64,000 nt of DNA from Dipteris shenzhenensis (taxonomy: Eukaryota; Polypodiophyta; Polypodiopsida; Gleicheniales), in NCBI GenBank assembly GCA_047967505.1, contig CM106541.1. One strand, given 5' to 3'. The position numbers were made by a program, and so were the translations under genes. This document shows, piece after piece, positions 45,541 through 59,100 of the stretch. The notes beneath the pieces are model-generated. The model did no database searches. It saw nothing but the letters and a program-made list of their open reading frames with translations, and had not been told where the DNA came from. Position 1 is the first letter of the stretch. The number at the start of each line of letters is the position of its first letter.

Positions 45541-47099
45541 TGTCGCACGTCCACTGAGTACAAAACCCCTCGTAGGAGGAGACATCATGATCTATACTCT
45601 CCAAAGGACTTTGACTTTCATTCCACTCAGCCGACTCCTCAGGGGCCTACCCTGTGACTACCCCTCGCCCGACTCCTCTCGTGCCTAGCACTATGACTAC
45701 CCCTCGGGGAACTCCTTTGCTAGTAGCCCATGGCTTCGTCAAGAGTCTCGATGAGTTTGTCGCACAGATGAGCGATGCGGAGGCAGTGAGATTCTTCTCT
45801 CTACTATCCCAGAGGACCTCAGCTATTCCCTCTCCTACACACCTTGGGGGTAAGATCAGGGCCATCGACAGCTAGACCTACTTGACAGCCGTCCCCTCTA
45901 GCCCCTTCGACCGAGGGGTCATCACCTGGGCATACCCATCATAAGGGAAGGAAGAGTAAGCAGGGTCGAGGCTGCTGTGGTGACTCGGGGGATGTAGACG
46001 AGTTAGCACACTCACATCCCTATAGGTCTCCACTTGGTCATGAGACCCAGTAAGAGTCAGGTCCCTTGCCCCCTCCCACTCCCACTCCCTCTGCTACTCC
46101 TCACTTCATAAGCACTCGTAGTACCACCCCTCGCTCTAGCTCTACTACTGCCACTCCCCTCCTCCTTTCCCGCCTGAGGACCTGTACTATGAAGTCACTA
46201 GGGGTGGAGAGATAATAGAAAATAAAAAGGGCTCAAAAGTGCTGGCCACCATGAGGCAGTTGATGAGCCACCACTTCAAGAGCGGCAGTACTAGGATGAC
46301 AAAAAGAAGAAGGCGGTCATCGAGGACTTAAAAAGACAATACCCTAACCCTCCAATTGGGAGTTCAATGATAATTACATGCGAGAAGCTGTCTTGAAGCA
46401 TCGTAGGTCAACCTTGCGAACTTCCATCGCAAAGGGGAAGACTAAACCTAGGTGAGTGGACAAAGTTGACTAAGTTTTTGAAGAAGGGGTATAGGGAACA
46501 ACCCCAAAAGTTCGACAATCAAAGGAGGGCTGCGAGGAGACAGCTGGACACCATAGGTACTTCGCACCTTAGCAGTGGCAGAAGGGCCGCATTCAAGGCA
46601 TGGGTGGTAAGTCTACTTCTTCTCATTTAATTTATGATTCTATTTGTTTTATTACATATTGCATGCACTTTATCTAACTCTTGTAATTTGGCCCCACAAC
46701 AAACTACGATGGGTCGCCTTCTCACAAACAAAGAGACGAGATGCGCATTCTGCATAGGAGCGAAGTCGTGGTTTATTGAGATGGAGGCACAGGGAGCGAG
46801 AGTCAATTGAGCTGAGGTGGCTGCTCGCTCAATACCTACTTGTAATCTCACATTTTATATTGTTTTATTCTTTAAGTTCCAATCTAATTTCCAATAAATA
46901 TGGTTTCACTCTTAGAATGCAAGCTCGAACATCCCATCAATGGAGGTGAGCGATGATGATGATGAGGCAGGTCTCGAGGGATTTGGCTTAGACGGCTTCG
47001 ATGAGGGCCAAGGATCAAGCGTAGCTCATGAGGACCAGGGATCATGTTGGCATGACCATGACAACGACGACGATGACTCCGATGATTCGGATGAGTAGT
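45541..47099 (+). pseudogene. CACTA (Ptta/En/Spm type) transposon protein, broken
   Basis: Fragments in several frames run in the order seen in plant Ptta/En/Spm-type transposon proteins. First comes MASCRTSTEYKTPRRRRHH (45541) and a Thr/Pro-rich linker. FVKSLDEFVAQMSDAEAVRF follows at 45730, then DLYYEVTRGGEIIENKKGS (46175). KKAVIEDLKRQYPNPP is followed by EFNDNYMREAVLKHRRSTLR (46365-46430), and KFLKKGYREQPQKFDNQRRA runs on to GRAAFKAWV with a GTAAGT donor at about 46609. A later exon has HKQRDEMRILHRSEV. The end is very acidic (DDDDSDDSDE, stop 47099). Multiple frameshifts show it is inactive. The catalytic TNP2-type transposase is not visible. Confidence 0.6.
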
Positions 47100-47105
47100 A
47101 GTAGT

Positions 47106-47299
47106 TTGTATATACTTCGGCATGTATATGCTTTTATATGTCGGCTCGTTTGAGTGATTTTGTATCACCCTTTCGAAAGGGAAATTTTGTAGCAAACAAG
47201 GTTGTATATACTTCGGCATGTATATGCTTTTGTCTCTCGGCTCGTTTAAGCGATTTTGTATCACCCCTTTCACAAGGGAAATTTTGTAACAAACAAGGT
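47106..47299. repeat. About 97-bp tandem duplication
   Basis: TTGTATATACTTCGGCATGT through AAATTTTGTA(G/A)CAAACAAGG occurs twice in a row, just downstream of the CACTA coding remnant, with about 10% difference by eye. Confidence 0.92.
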
Positions 47300-47348
47300 T
47301 TGAGAGTTTTATCTCGCCATGTTCTTGTAAACATTCTTTTGTAATGCA

Positions 47349-47475
47349 AAAAAAAAAAACATTAGTGGGGCAAAGCACGGCTTTCTATGGCCCTGTTTAG
47401 CCCCACTAATGTTTTTTTAAAGTTCTGTTAAGGGTCACTATATCGCTATATAGGGACACTTATATAGTGACACAT
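47349..47475. repeat. Subterminal foldbacks of the CACTA element
   Basis: Arms AACATTAGTGGGGC (about 47359) and GCCCCACTAATGTT (about 47400) pair, and GTCACTATA/TATAGTGAC arms pair at 47445-47475. Nested subterminal hairpins next to the terminus are usual for CACTA elements. Confidence 0.75.
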
Positions 47476-47539
47476 CTTTTTCGACATTAATAGCGATGTA
47501 AATAACGACTTTTGCGCTTATTAAAAAAACTTTTGTGTA

Positions 47540-47585
47540 AAAAAGGTTGGTATTTCCATCGAAAAACGGCATGTGCCTTGTAGTG
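47540..47585 (-). mobile_element. CACTA-type terminal inverted repeat (right end)
   Basis: On the minus strand the sequence begins CACTACAAGGCACATGCCG, the classical CACTACAAG start of plant En/Spm elements, ending at 47585. I found no matching left terminus upstream in the window, so the left boundary is unknown, deleted or strongly diverged. Confidence 0.7.
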
Positions 47586-47599
47586 GCTTTTGGGAATAA

Positions 47600-50232
47600 A
47601 CCCCAAAAAATGTGTGAAAGGGAAGATGCAAATAAGCATAAAGAAAGAATCCCTTTTTGATCAAAGACTAGTCAATTATTTAATGAGACTACATGCTACA
47701 AATGACTAAGTGAAAGCTAAACATGTCGTAAGTCACTCATGATTAGACCTTGTGCATCTTGGAAACCCAAATCTATGGCCCCATAGATACCTTAGAGAAG
47801 TCATTTGAGCAAAAACTTTCATTAACTTTTTGTGTTGGTTGACCTCAATTGAGTTAGTCAATGAAAGCCAAAGTCAAAGTGATTGCCTACGTGGAAGGTA
47901 TTTGACATCTCATCCTCAACAACTGTTGTATGTGGAGCCTGATCCGTTCTTTTGAAGGTTTTTTTTTTTGCCATCCTTTGGACCCATGCGTGTTTACACC
48001 CATTCTATGAAAGCAGGGTGTGGGGGGCCAATGCCCCTCTTAGGACTATCATCAGGGGGTTCCAAGGGGGGCCGATGACATGCATTAGGCCCCCCTTGGC
48101 GGGGGTTGGGGGTAGCGCTTCCGAAGCCAAAAATACATTAACATTGGTGCATGAATTGTGTGGTCGAAATTGTAAGATAAGGGTGTGTCTCACATAGCAG
48201 GAGAGCAGTGCATATATTGCTTCTACCTTGTATCTTCTCGCTTTCTAGTTAACAAAAACAAAGGACTGGCTGTTTCTCCATTAACGTAGCCCACATTGGG
48301 TGAACCATGGTCCACGTATTTTGGTGTCTCTCTTTCTCTTCCATTCTGTGTGCTTTCTATATAGTGTATTCTACGCATTCCACTTCTCAAGGAAAAATTT
48401 GAACCACATATGACCACATGTCATCTTTTTGGATGGTTTGGAAAACCACTATGTCTTCATGTTTATTGTAAGAACTGTCCTATCATATAACTCCAAAGCT
48501 AACATTTGGAGCTTGACTCACAACCACCTCTCTCTCCTTTACTTTTTTCTCAATAAATGTGCATTAGCATGTGATTTTATGTGGATTAAGGCAAAAGAAT
48601 AGTTTGAGTCTACTACTCCCCAAGAATTCATGTGACTTTTCTTTTTGACACTGTTGCTAAATACCAAAACACATTTATTCATTTTTATAATATTCATAAT
48701 ATGAAGAATTTATGTTCAATGGCCACTCTTCAAATGATGAAAAGATAATTGGTTTAAACATAATAATTTTGTCCAATGCTAAAATTTTATGTTGCCTTCA
48801 CTGAAGTCAAATTGTGATAAATCAGTGAAGTTATACATGACATTGCATGCATCCTATATTCCATACAAGGATACAATATCCATCATTCATATTTTCTATT
48901 CTATAGAATGAAAAAATATTCCTTTAGTGCTATAATGTAAGCATTAAAATTGAAACAATCTTGTTAGCCCGAGCATGGACATATACATTCTTTGAAAGAC
49001 ACAAACATCTCTTTTCTAACACAATGTACCCTTTAATATTTCATATAGGACTATTTGCATATTCCATTGACATATTGCATCAAATGATATAACAAAATTA
49101 ACAATTGAAGCATTGGGATACTATAAGTAAAACAATCATTTCTTTTTGTCACAAAATTATTTAAGAATCATGAATCTTAATTTAGTCTAAGCACACCCTC
49201 GTGGTGTTCATCATATAAACATGTAACAAAGCACCCTAACCAATGGAGGGAGATTTTTAAAAATAGGGGGATCGACATATCGTTTATAGTTTTTAATATA
49301 CCCATTTAGTGTAAATTTCTATGGTTTTATAGGGGAGTTTTACATACAACATACGAAATTTATGCTCCAAATATGCATACAAACGGAAGGGGGTGAATAA
49401 AAGAGTAATCCCCCTTTGGAAGACAACCTTCTTTTGTTTACTTGATAGCCTTTATATTGGCTCTTATAGTAGCTAGGAACAACATAGTCTCCATATTATT
49501 TTTAATAAAAGGATTTGTCATAGGTCTACGTCCCCAATTACAACCTCGAGGTGAATTAAAATGCATATTTATAATTGTCAAATAAAGTTGGCTTACATGC
49601 TAAGGTTTGCTATAGTCCTTTTATGTCACCTAGTTTGTGTTAAAATTTTGTCTTGCCCATATATGATGTACTTTTATCTGATATTTGCACCACTATATAT
49701 AATTTCTAGGGCATGATACTAGTGGAAGCCTTGTGAAGATATACCTTTTTGACCTCTTGTCGTTTGCCTTGCAATAAGCCAGGGTTTTTATAAAAAAAAG
49801 AAGGAACGATAGTTATGGAAGTGTAGGTCATTAGGCAAATCCTTCATGAACATAGCTTTGAAAGTGCATGTCATTGGGGAAAACTTTCCCTAATATGCAA
49901 TTACAAATACTAGCCCATGCTACCCTTGTCAAGGCTTTAATGGGTTTAAATATACCTAAACTTCATATACTATAAGCTAAAATCTAGACTTATAGATTGC
50001 TCTAGGTGAGTTTTGCATCAATTTGAGTACATGGAGGGCTAAATTTGGAGCTTGTATGAGAGTTATGTTAAATTTTGGTGAATTTAGCAAATTTAAAGAT
50101 GTAAATATTAGCCGAGGCGACTTGGAGAAGGCACCAAAGATATATGTATGTAATTTTTCGTGTATGACAAAAGTCCTTTTTGTAAAAGAAAAATATATCC
50201 AAATTGTGATAAACGACAAATGATCAATGATG

Positions 50233-50238
<6 letters not shown>
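47600..50238. other. Interval without recognised genes
   Basis: Mostly AT-rich. 48010-48120 is a GC-rich patch with complementary GGGGGCC/GGCCCCCC runs. No coding pattern supported. Confidence 0.45.

Positions 50239-50279
<41 letters not shown>
50239..50279. repeat. (CT)n microsatellite
   Basis: Pure CT run of about 20 units. Confidence 0.95.
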
Positions 50280-50282
<3 letters not shown>

Positions 50283-51000
50283 CCTTTGTCATTGGTGTGC
50301 ATCCTATCTATCTCCCTCCATCATGGTTATCTACAACACTTCACAAGAGTCTCAATTATTTTCTTTCGTTGTAGCTTAAAGCATCAAATTTGTTCTCTTG
50401 CATATCAGCATTCCATCCATAGAGACATCACGACCATTAAAACAGTGCACTTTTGGATGGCACTCTCAATGTGTTTTATTCGTTGTAAGCTTGCAGGATC
50501 AATTATGTTCAAGCGTACCCCATGCTCACATATCAGTCGGAATTCGCTTGTGTCATCAATAGCTTTTGAGTGGCATGTGAGCACTTGCACAATTCCGACA
50601 GCGAGATTCTAGAGTCTGGATGCGACATATGTTCGGTGGGGGCATCTGGCGAAGCCAAGATGGTGGATCAAGCATATGGGATAAGACAAAGGCAAGCCAC
50701 ATGGCGGAACGATCGGATGCCAGGTGGCGGGCTGATAGTGAGATGACAGCATCTGTGATCGTGTACGTCTCTGTTTGATGTCAATCCGCACTTGATCATC
50801 CCACGTAGGTTCTAATTAGATTCAATTGATTCCGTCTTAGATTCCATCACTTTGCTTTTACTGTCCACAGTTCCAATTCGCAAAAGCACCATGTTTATGG
50901 CAATCACAACACAGCAAACACCACCCAACTCCACAGATTCCTTCACCATCACCTCAGCTTTCCTTCTGAATGCTTTATCGCCTCGCAGTTTCCTCTGACG

Positions 51001-53063
51001 ATGGCTGCACACTATCTTTCAAGTCTTCGCAAATTCGACTCTACTCGCAAAGCAATGAGAATCCTTGGCACTGCCGTAGGCCTCAATTCCCATCTTCAGG
51101 AAAACATTGCTGTGCTTACCGCCAAAGCTCACGAGATTAGCTCTGTTCGCTCGGCCGACACACAAGTTTCATACTATCTTGGGACTTGCCTTGGACCCCT
51201 GCGCGGGCGCTTCGATCTACCTAAACGCTTCAGCAGCTCAGAGGCAGAAAAGGCTTCTAGTGCAGAAGACGAGGTAAGCTCATCGACGAATTGTATGCAA
51301 TGCTTGAGCTTGTGGCTTATAATGAAGCAGTAAATCTGAGAACTTTGGTGCGGTTATGGTTTCTTGCCTTGATGCTACGATCAAAGCACAAAACTTAGGA
51401 GTTCAACACCTTTGAGTGGAAGAATTCTTGTACTTTGGACCCGTTTTGATCGTCCTTCTTTCTTTAAAGGAACCCCGTTCGAAAGTAAAGACCAACGGGC
51501 ACCCAAATTTTGAGAGGCTGTTAAAGATTGCGTGGTTTTTTGCCGTGGACCGTCATATACGACGGAATCTGGTCTGATTGCCCTCTCCTTGGGGCATACA
51601 CGTGGGTGTCTGAGGCTGTGTGATGCGCCACATACAGCAAGTCTGCATATTATTCAGTCAAGGATAACTTGAGACATCGTTTCTTCCGTGTCTCTGCTCT
51701 TCACAACTAAGCCAACGAAAAGCAGTCGTAGAAGTTTGTGGATTTTGTGCGGGTAACAAAAGAGGGAGTGCTTTGTATCTCTTCCATTGAAGAATATAGG
51801 CTCCTAAGTGCATTAATGGACCAACAATACGTGAGTATAATCAAGAACTATCGAGGACTATCGTGAATTTGCAACCAGTACGTATTGCACACAATCGCTT
51901 GCAGGAGAGATTCGAATTATGTTTTTGCATGCATTAGTACACACAATCTACAGCGGCTTAGTTCAATTGCTGCGTAACGCAATTTCGTGAATTGCTGCGA
52001 ACCTTTTCCAAAATATAATCTATTTGACACGTAACCCATGCAATCCAATCCAGTTGTCTTTTCACCTATTTCAATTTTTGGTAGTCCCCTTAAGCAAGTT
52101 TATGCATAGACTTGTAGCAACATAATTTTAAAATATTACAGGAGTGCGCTGTTGTTTCAGTAGATATGCAGATTCTGAATTTCTGGATGTTACTACCACC
52201 TTCTGCTGCAAGGAAGTAAACCTTCGTAGGATTTGGTTCTTATATGATGTTGGGCTCCTGTTTGAAAGGAGATCAAGCAAGATGAGATACTGGTATCTTT
52301 TGTTTGGAGCTTCAAATGAAAGGCGAAGGAGATCTTCCATCGTCAAGAAAGTCCTCTCTGTTTTCCAAGTTTTGACGCTGAATGGGGCTGCAATAATTCG
52401 TCACGCATTCAGGATAATCAAAGGTCGCCTGAACAAAGAGTTTTTGACATGGAACCCTGGGATTGACACACAAAATTTTGTGTTTCTTGAAGCTTGAATG
52501 TTGTGGGGGAATTCTGAAAATTGTTTCTAGAAGTCTTTGCAGCATATTAGATTAGGCTATAATCTTTCCTAGGCTAGGTAAAACTCAGGTCTCACTCAGT
52601 TCTCAGTGCATCATGATCCACCAGAGATGCTGAAGTTAACGATGTAGCAGTGGATTGCCGTATCAGCTTCTTTTTAATTTAGCTGCTCGGTTGGGAGGGA
52701 CTAAGATGAAATACTTTTGTCTTCACAGGCAGTCGTAGCTTGGATGAAGAGACTGTGGACTACTTTGTGATTAGCTTTCTCCTTCAGTGCTGGCCTTTGT
52801 CAAAGCTGAGTTTGCCCTTTACCTCTGGAGTGTTGACAGAAATTCAGTACGAGGACCTTAACATAGATGAATGCTCAAGTGTTTGTGGGTGCATGGATGT
52901 GTATGTCTGATAGCATATGTTTATACTATGGCAATTTTGTCCATCTAAATATATATATATATATATATTCCAATGCAGATATTGGAATATATATATCTAG
53001 ATGCACATTTATGGACATCTAGATATATATATTCCAATGCAGATTAGACAAAAGACACACACA

Positions 53064-53113
<50 letters not shown>

Positions 53114-56100
53114 TCTTTCGTGCATTGTTCTTTTGTTCATTTTTCAAAAACATCTAATTTGTAAGATTGGTTGTATTCTAGTCTTATGAAGGCATATTAT
53201 GATATTATATATAGAGAGCTTGAGCTTCACAACCGAGGAGCGTCGTAGGTAAGTACACCAATTCTAGAATGACATCATAATTAACCAGAGGTATTAGGGC
53301 AATAAACATTTAAGACTATGTTAAATTACACGGCGCAGCGGAACAGAAACTGAACAAAGAATAGAGAGTACACAGCAAACTAGAGATGAACAAAATTTTC
53401 CTTCAGTACTGATGTAGTACAAATGATGGGTCTGTCCATCCGTGCGCTCCCATAGTGGAGCTTAGATGGCGATCTAGACAGATACTAGGTGAAGCGCAAC
53501 TAGCTAGAAGATCTCTGCTGGAAGATCTGATCTGGTACAATGGACTGGGGAGGTCGCCTCTTTATAGCTATGAGGGCGGTAGTCGGTTCAACATAGTCGG
53601 TGGAGCCGACCAATCAACCTAGTTGGTGAAGCCGACCAATCAACCTAGTCGTTGGAACCGACTAGTCGTCCATGGAATATTCAAGGAATATTTCCTATAC
53701 CGTCGCCTCAGGGGCTCTCGCCCCCGAACCCCTATCAGGGGGGCCGCTGTCTCCCTGGGACCCCCCAGACCCCAGCAAGAGCAAGGGGCTCCCACACAAT
53801 CACCTTTCTACCATCAACGGTCTCATTGATAGACCTCATCTGACATGCAAGTCAGGATGCATCCAATGTCCCGGGCTCACACATGGCTTCTCCTCATATG
53901 GGGGCTTTACAACTTGAGCACCTTGGTGGTTACCAGGAGGGTGGGGCATTGAGCATATCTAACACCCCCCCTCAATGTCCACCCATAGGTGAACTACCTT
54001 CTCGGCCCAATGCCGAGTCTCTGAAGATGACCCTGAAGCTGATCCTTCCCGAGTGCCTTGGTGAAGATATCTGCTCCATTTTGCTCTGTCGAACAGTAGA
54101 CCAATTCCACAATCCCAATCAAATCACGCACATAGTGATACTAAATCTCTATATGTTTTGTGCGCGCATGAAACAGTGGATTTTTAGCAATGGCCATGCA
54201 ACTTTGATTGTTGCACCTCAGCATAGTTGCCTCATCCTCTTGCACTCCCATGTGCCATAAGATCCAGATCCTCCTCAGCCACACTGCTTCACAAGCAGAA
54301 AAACATGTTGCCTTGTACTCAGGCTCGATAGAAGACAATGCCACTGTTGGTTGTTTCTTATTGATCCAAGAGAAGATACCTGAACCTAAAGAGAAACAAT
54401 ATCTAGAAACTGATTTCCTGGAATTAAGATCTTCAGCCCAATCTAAGTCACAATGACCAGCCAAGGAAGTGCCCGTACCATAGGTGATGCCATAATCAAG
54501 AGTGCCCTTCACATACCTGAGCACCCGCATCCCTGCATTCCAATGATTCTCTCGGGGCTTATTGGAGAACCTGCTCAAAACGCTAACAGCAACACTGATG
54601 TCCGGTCTGGTGTTGCACAGATAGATGAGACTGCCAACCAACTTCCTGTACCTCCTGATGTCTGCTGGTGGTGAGGCATCCTCCATAGACAGACTCACAT
54701 TTATCTTCATAGGTGTAGCTATCTCCTTGCACTTGGACATACCAAATGCCTTCAAGATCTCCCTTGCATATTTCGAGATGAAGATCTTGCCTGGCTCTTG
54801 CCAAACTTCAATCCCCAAAGAGTAGTGCATCAAGCCTAAGTCTGTCATCTCAAACTCTGTGCTCAACGCCTTTCTAGTCTGCTAGATCATGTCTTCATAG
54901 TCACCTGTAATAAGGAGATCATCCACATATAGAATAATAATAGCAGATTTTTCACCTTTCGTGTACACATACAAGTTAGCATCTGAGACACATCTTTTGA
55001 AGTTTAATTTATGAAAGAATTTGTCTAAAGAATTTGTCTATCCATTGGTACCATGCTCTTGGGGCTTGTTTCAGCCCATACAGAGCCTTCTTCAGCTTGC
55101 ATACCTTGTTCTCAGAATGGGGGGCCTCAAACCCAGGTGGCTGAGCCACGTACACCTCCTCCTTGAGGTCACCATTCGAGAATGCTGATTTAACATCCAT
55201 TTGATAAACTGGCCACTTTTTATGAGCAGCCACCGATAGTACTGTGCGAATAGTGGTCATTCTGGCAGTCGGAGCGAAAGATTCCTGAAAATCAAACCCT
55301 TCTACCTACGAAAATCCTTGTGCAACCAATCTGGCTTTGTACTTTTCCAAAGTCCCATCGGCCTTATACTTTACCTTCCAAACCCACTTGGTGCTGTTAG
55401 GTCGTCGATCTACCAGCTCCCAAGTTTCATTCTTCATGATGCTGTCATATTCTACTTGCATAGCGTTTTTCCAATCTCGGTCTGCAAGTGCTTCCTCCAA
55501 ACTTACAGGCTCCTTTACTTCTGCAATAATCTCAACCATCAAGACCATATTGACTATGTGAGCAGAATTCCTCCTTTGCTCCTCGATTCTCTGAGACCGC
55601 CTTGGTCCATTTGCATGCTGCTCAACAGACATAGGCATCTGGTTATCATGGTCATAGAGCTGCCTTACCCATCGCGGCAATGGCTTTTCCGGTGGTGTAA
55701 CAACAGGTTGGTGACTTATACCTTCATCATCTAATATTTCCTCCTCCTTTATAGCTCCCGGGACAGGTCCATAGTAAATTACCTCTTCGCTTGATGATAA
55801 AGTGGAAGAGCTCTTCTCTGCCTCCATTGCATGTGGCTGCTCCCTGAACACCACATCGCGGCTCGCTATGATCTTCTTTGCCTCTTGGTCATACAACTTA
55901 TAGGCTTTCTTCTCATCACAATAGCCTAAGAAGATACATTTGGTGCTTTTTGGTTGTAGCTTGTTTCTCTCTTTGTCCGGTACATGCGCATAGCATTCAC
56001 ACTCAAACGTTTTGAAGTGGGAGACAAATGGCTTCTTACCGCTGTAAGCCTCATGTGGTGTTTTACCTTGCGATTAAGGATGTAAACCGCAGTATTAACA

Positions 56101-59100
56101 GCCTCAGCCTAAAAGTGGTTTGGCAGTCCAGCACCTTTCAACATACACCTCCCCATCTCCACGGTGGTCCACATTCGGTGTTCAACAACCGAATTTCGCT
56201 GAGGCATATGTAGTGTCGCCGTTTGTCGCTTGATCCCTTTGCTCTTGCAAAAATCTCCAAACTCTATAGAAACAAACTCACCACGACCATCCGATATGAT
56301 TTTCTTCACTTTTCTCCCTGTTTCATTTTCAACAAGTTGTAGCCATTCTTTAAATTTACCAAAAGCTTGAGCCTTTTCGCGAAGAAAGTATACCCACATC
56401 TTCCTATTATAGTCATCAACAATCAATAGAAAATAGGAAGATCCCCCCAAGGCCTGTGTAGGCATCTTACCGCAAAAGTCAACATGCACCAACTCTAGAG
56501 GAGCGTTTGCTCTATTCTTGCTTTCTTGTGGGAATGCCTTTCTCTGTTGCTTGTCCATCATGCAAGCTTCACATGGTTCTTTGATTTCTGCTACTGCAGG
56601 TAAGTGAGCAACCATACCTTGCTTCTGCATCTCCTTCAGCACTGCAAATCCGATGTGGTCGAATCTTTCGTGCCAATCTGCTTGTGCCCACTCCAGCGAT
56701 GTCTGTAAGAGCACTTAGCTCATACAAATTGTTCCTCCTTACTCCTGTGCCAACAAGATTGCCTGCATTATCCAGAATTTTTGCTCCTGTCTTATTGAAC
56801 CTCACTTCATGGTCAAGGTCAGTTATAGAAGCAACTGATAGTAGATTTCTCTTGATTTGTGGAACATACTGCTAGCACATTAGATAGTTTCTTAACATCT
56901 CCATTTATAGAAACGAATGAAACCGTACCTGTACCCTCAACAGGGCATTTTGCGTTATTTTCAACCGTCACGGTGATGGGTTCCTATAGAGGCTGCATGG
57001 AACAATATAGACCCTTCTTGCAGGTCATGTGACGGGAGGCACCACTATCCAACATCCATGAATCAGTGGTTGACGCTTCTTGAACTGAGGAACACTCTTC
57101 CTCACTGGCCAGAAATAGATCCAACTCTGCTTCCGTTGTGTTAGCTGACTCTTTCCCCTTATCTGTCCTCTTCAGGGTACCATTCTTTTCATTTGCTTTC
57201 TTGACCCGGCAATCTACAATCACATGGCCCTTCTTCTTGCAGTAGAAGCATTCTCCCTAAAACTTCTTCTTGCCACCCTTCTCCTTTTTGTCACCACTAG
57301 TAGAGGACTCACCTTTGGTAGAGGAACCACCTTTGCCTTTCGCAGTGGCAAAGAACGCAGCATCCCCATTGCCGCCTGCATCTCGAGCTTTAAGCCTCAA
57401 TTCCTCCTCCATAAGTAAAGCACAGAACTCCTCAAATGACAATGGTTGGGGTCTCACCTGAGTGTTAAGCGATGTTACTTGTCCATCAAACCTTGGTGGA
57501 CATATCCGGAGACACCGCCGAGCTAGCTCTTCGCTAGTCTTTTGTATCCCAGCATCAGCCATCTGGTCAAGCAGATTTTTGATTCGGGTTATAAATGCCT
57601 CTGCCGTCTCTTCTTCATTAAACTTCTCAGCTGCGAACTGATTCTCCAAGTTCTGGATCCTTGTCTAATTCCACGTCTCATATTGAGTCTTCAATATGTT
57701 CCAGGCCACAGTTGCCTTAGATGTATGCTGAATCAAGGTCAAAACACTTATCAGTAGTACTTGTAATCAGGGCACATAGAGCATCTGTGTTCTTGCATTT
57801 CCAAGCTCGTAGAAGGCGGCATTAGGAGGTATCGTACTCCCCGGATTTGCTGGGTCGGGGGTTCCTTGTGATTCTGGGTCAGTCCCCAGTATTGTCTCCA
57901 GAAGCTCATATGAATCCAAAATAGTAGTAATTTTAAACTTCCACAAAGTGTAGTTTGTACCATCTAGCTTGCCTTCAGTGAAGGCTGGAAGGCGAATCCT
58001 CAACGCTTGGATTGTTGGTACAGCTGGTGCAGTTGTAGCTGCTAAACTCGAGCCGCTTCCTATTGCCATCACTCCGTATGCTGTTGAAGCCCTCGCCTCT
58101 CTTCTACTCTTCGATCCTTAGAGTCACCTGGGCTCTAATACCATGTTAAATTACACGGCGCAACGGAACAGAAACTGAACGAAGAATAGAGAGTACACAA
58201 CAAACTGGAGATGAACAAAATTTTCCTTCAATATTGATGTAGTACAGATGTTGGCTCTGTCCACCCGTGCGCTCCCACAGTGGAGCTTAGATGGCGATCT
58301 AGACAGATACTAGGTGAAGAGCTACTAGCTGGAAGATCTGATCTAGTACATTGGACTGGGGAGGTCTCCTCTTTATAGCTATGAGTGCGGTAGTCGGATC
58401 AACGTAGTCAGTGGAACCGACCAGTCAACCTAGTCGGTGAAGCCGACCAGTCAACCTAGTCGGTGGAACTGACTAGTCGTCCATGGAATATTCAAGGAAT
58501 ATTTCCTATACCATCGCCTCGGGAGATCTTGCCCCCAAACCCCCACCAGGGGGGCTAGCTGGGCCCCCAGACCCCAGCAAAAGCAAGGGGCTCCTACACA
58601 ATCACCTTTCTACCATCAACAATCTCATTGATAGACCTCATCTGACATGCAAGTCAGGATCCACCATCCAGTGTCCCAGGCTCACACATGGCTTCTCCTC
58701 ATATGGGGGCCTTACAACTTAAGCACCTTGGACCACTGGTGGTTACCAGGAGGGTGGGGCATTGAGCATATCTAACACCCCCCCTCAATGTCCACCCCTA
58801 GGTGAACTACCTTCTCGGCCCAATGCCGAGTCTCTGAAGATGACCTTGAAGCTGATCCTTCCCGAGTGCCTTGGAGAAGATATCTGCTCCATTTTGCTCT
58901 GTTGGACAGTAGACCAATTCCACTATCCCGTCCTCGATCAAATCACGCACATAATGATACTGAATCTCTATATGTTTTGTGCGTGCATGAAACATTGGAT
59001 TTTTAGCAATGGCCGTGCAACTTTGATTGTTGCACCTCAGCACAGTTGCCTCATCCTCTTGCACTCCCATGTGCCATAAAATCCTCCCCAGCCACACTGC

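Noticed and set aside
51274-51400. Continuation of BCKDHA exon 1 past the donor ([18 protein letters not shown] in another frame)
   Set aside because: It is in a different frame from the transit peptide, and GAG|GTAAGC is a good donor that joins correctly to the next exon.
52144-52497. 117-codon frame in BCKDHA intron 1 as an extra exon
   Set aside because: It has no similarity to the E1-alpha family, and exon 1 joins exon 2 in phase without it.
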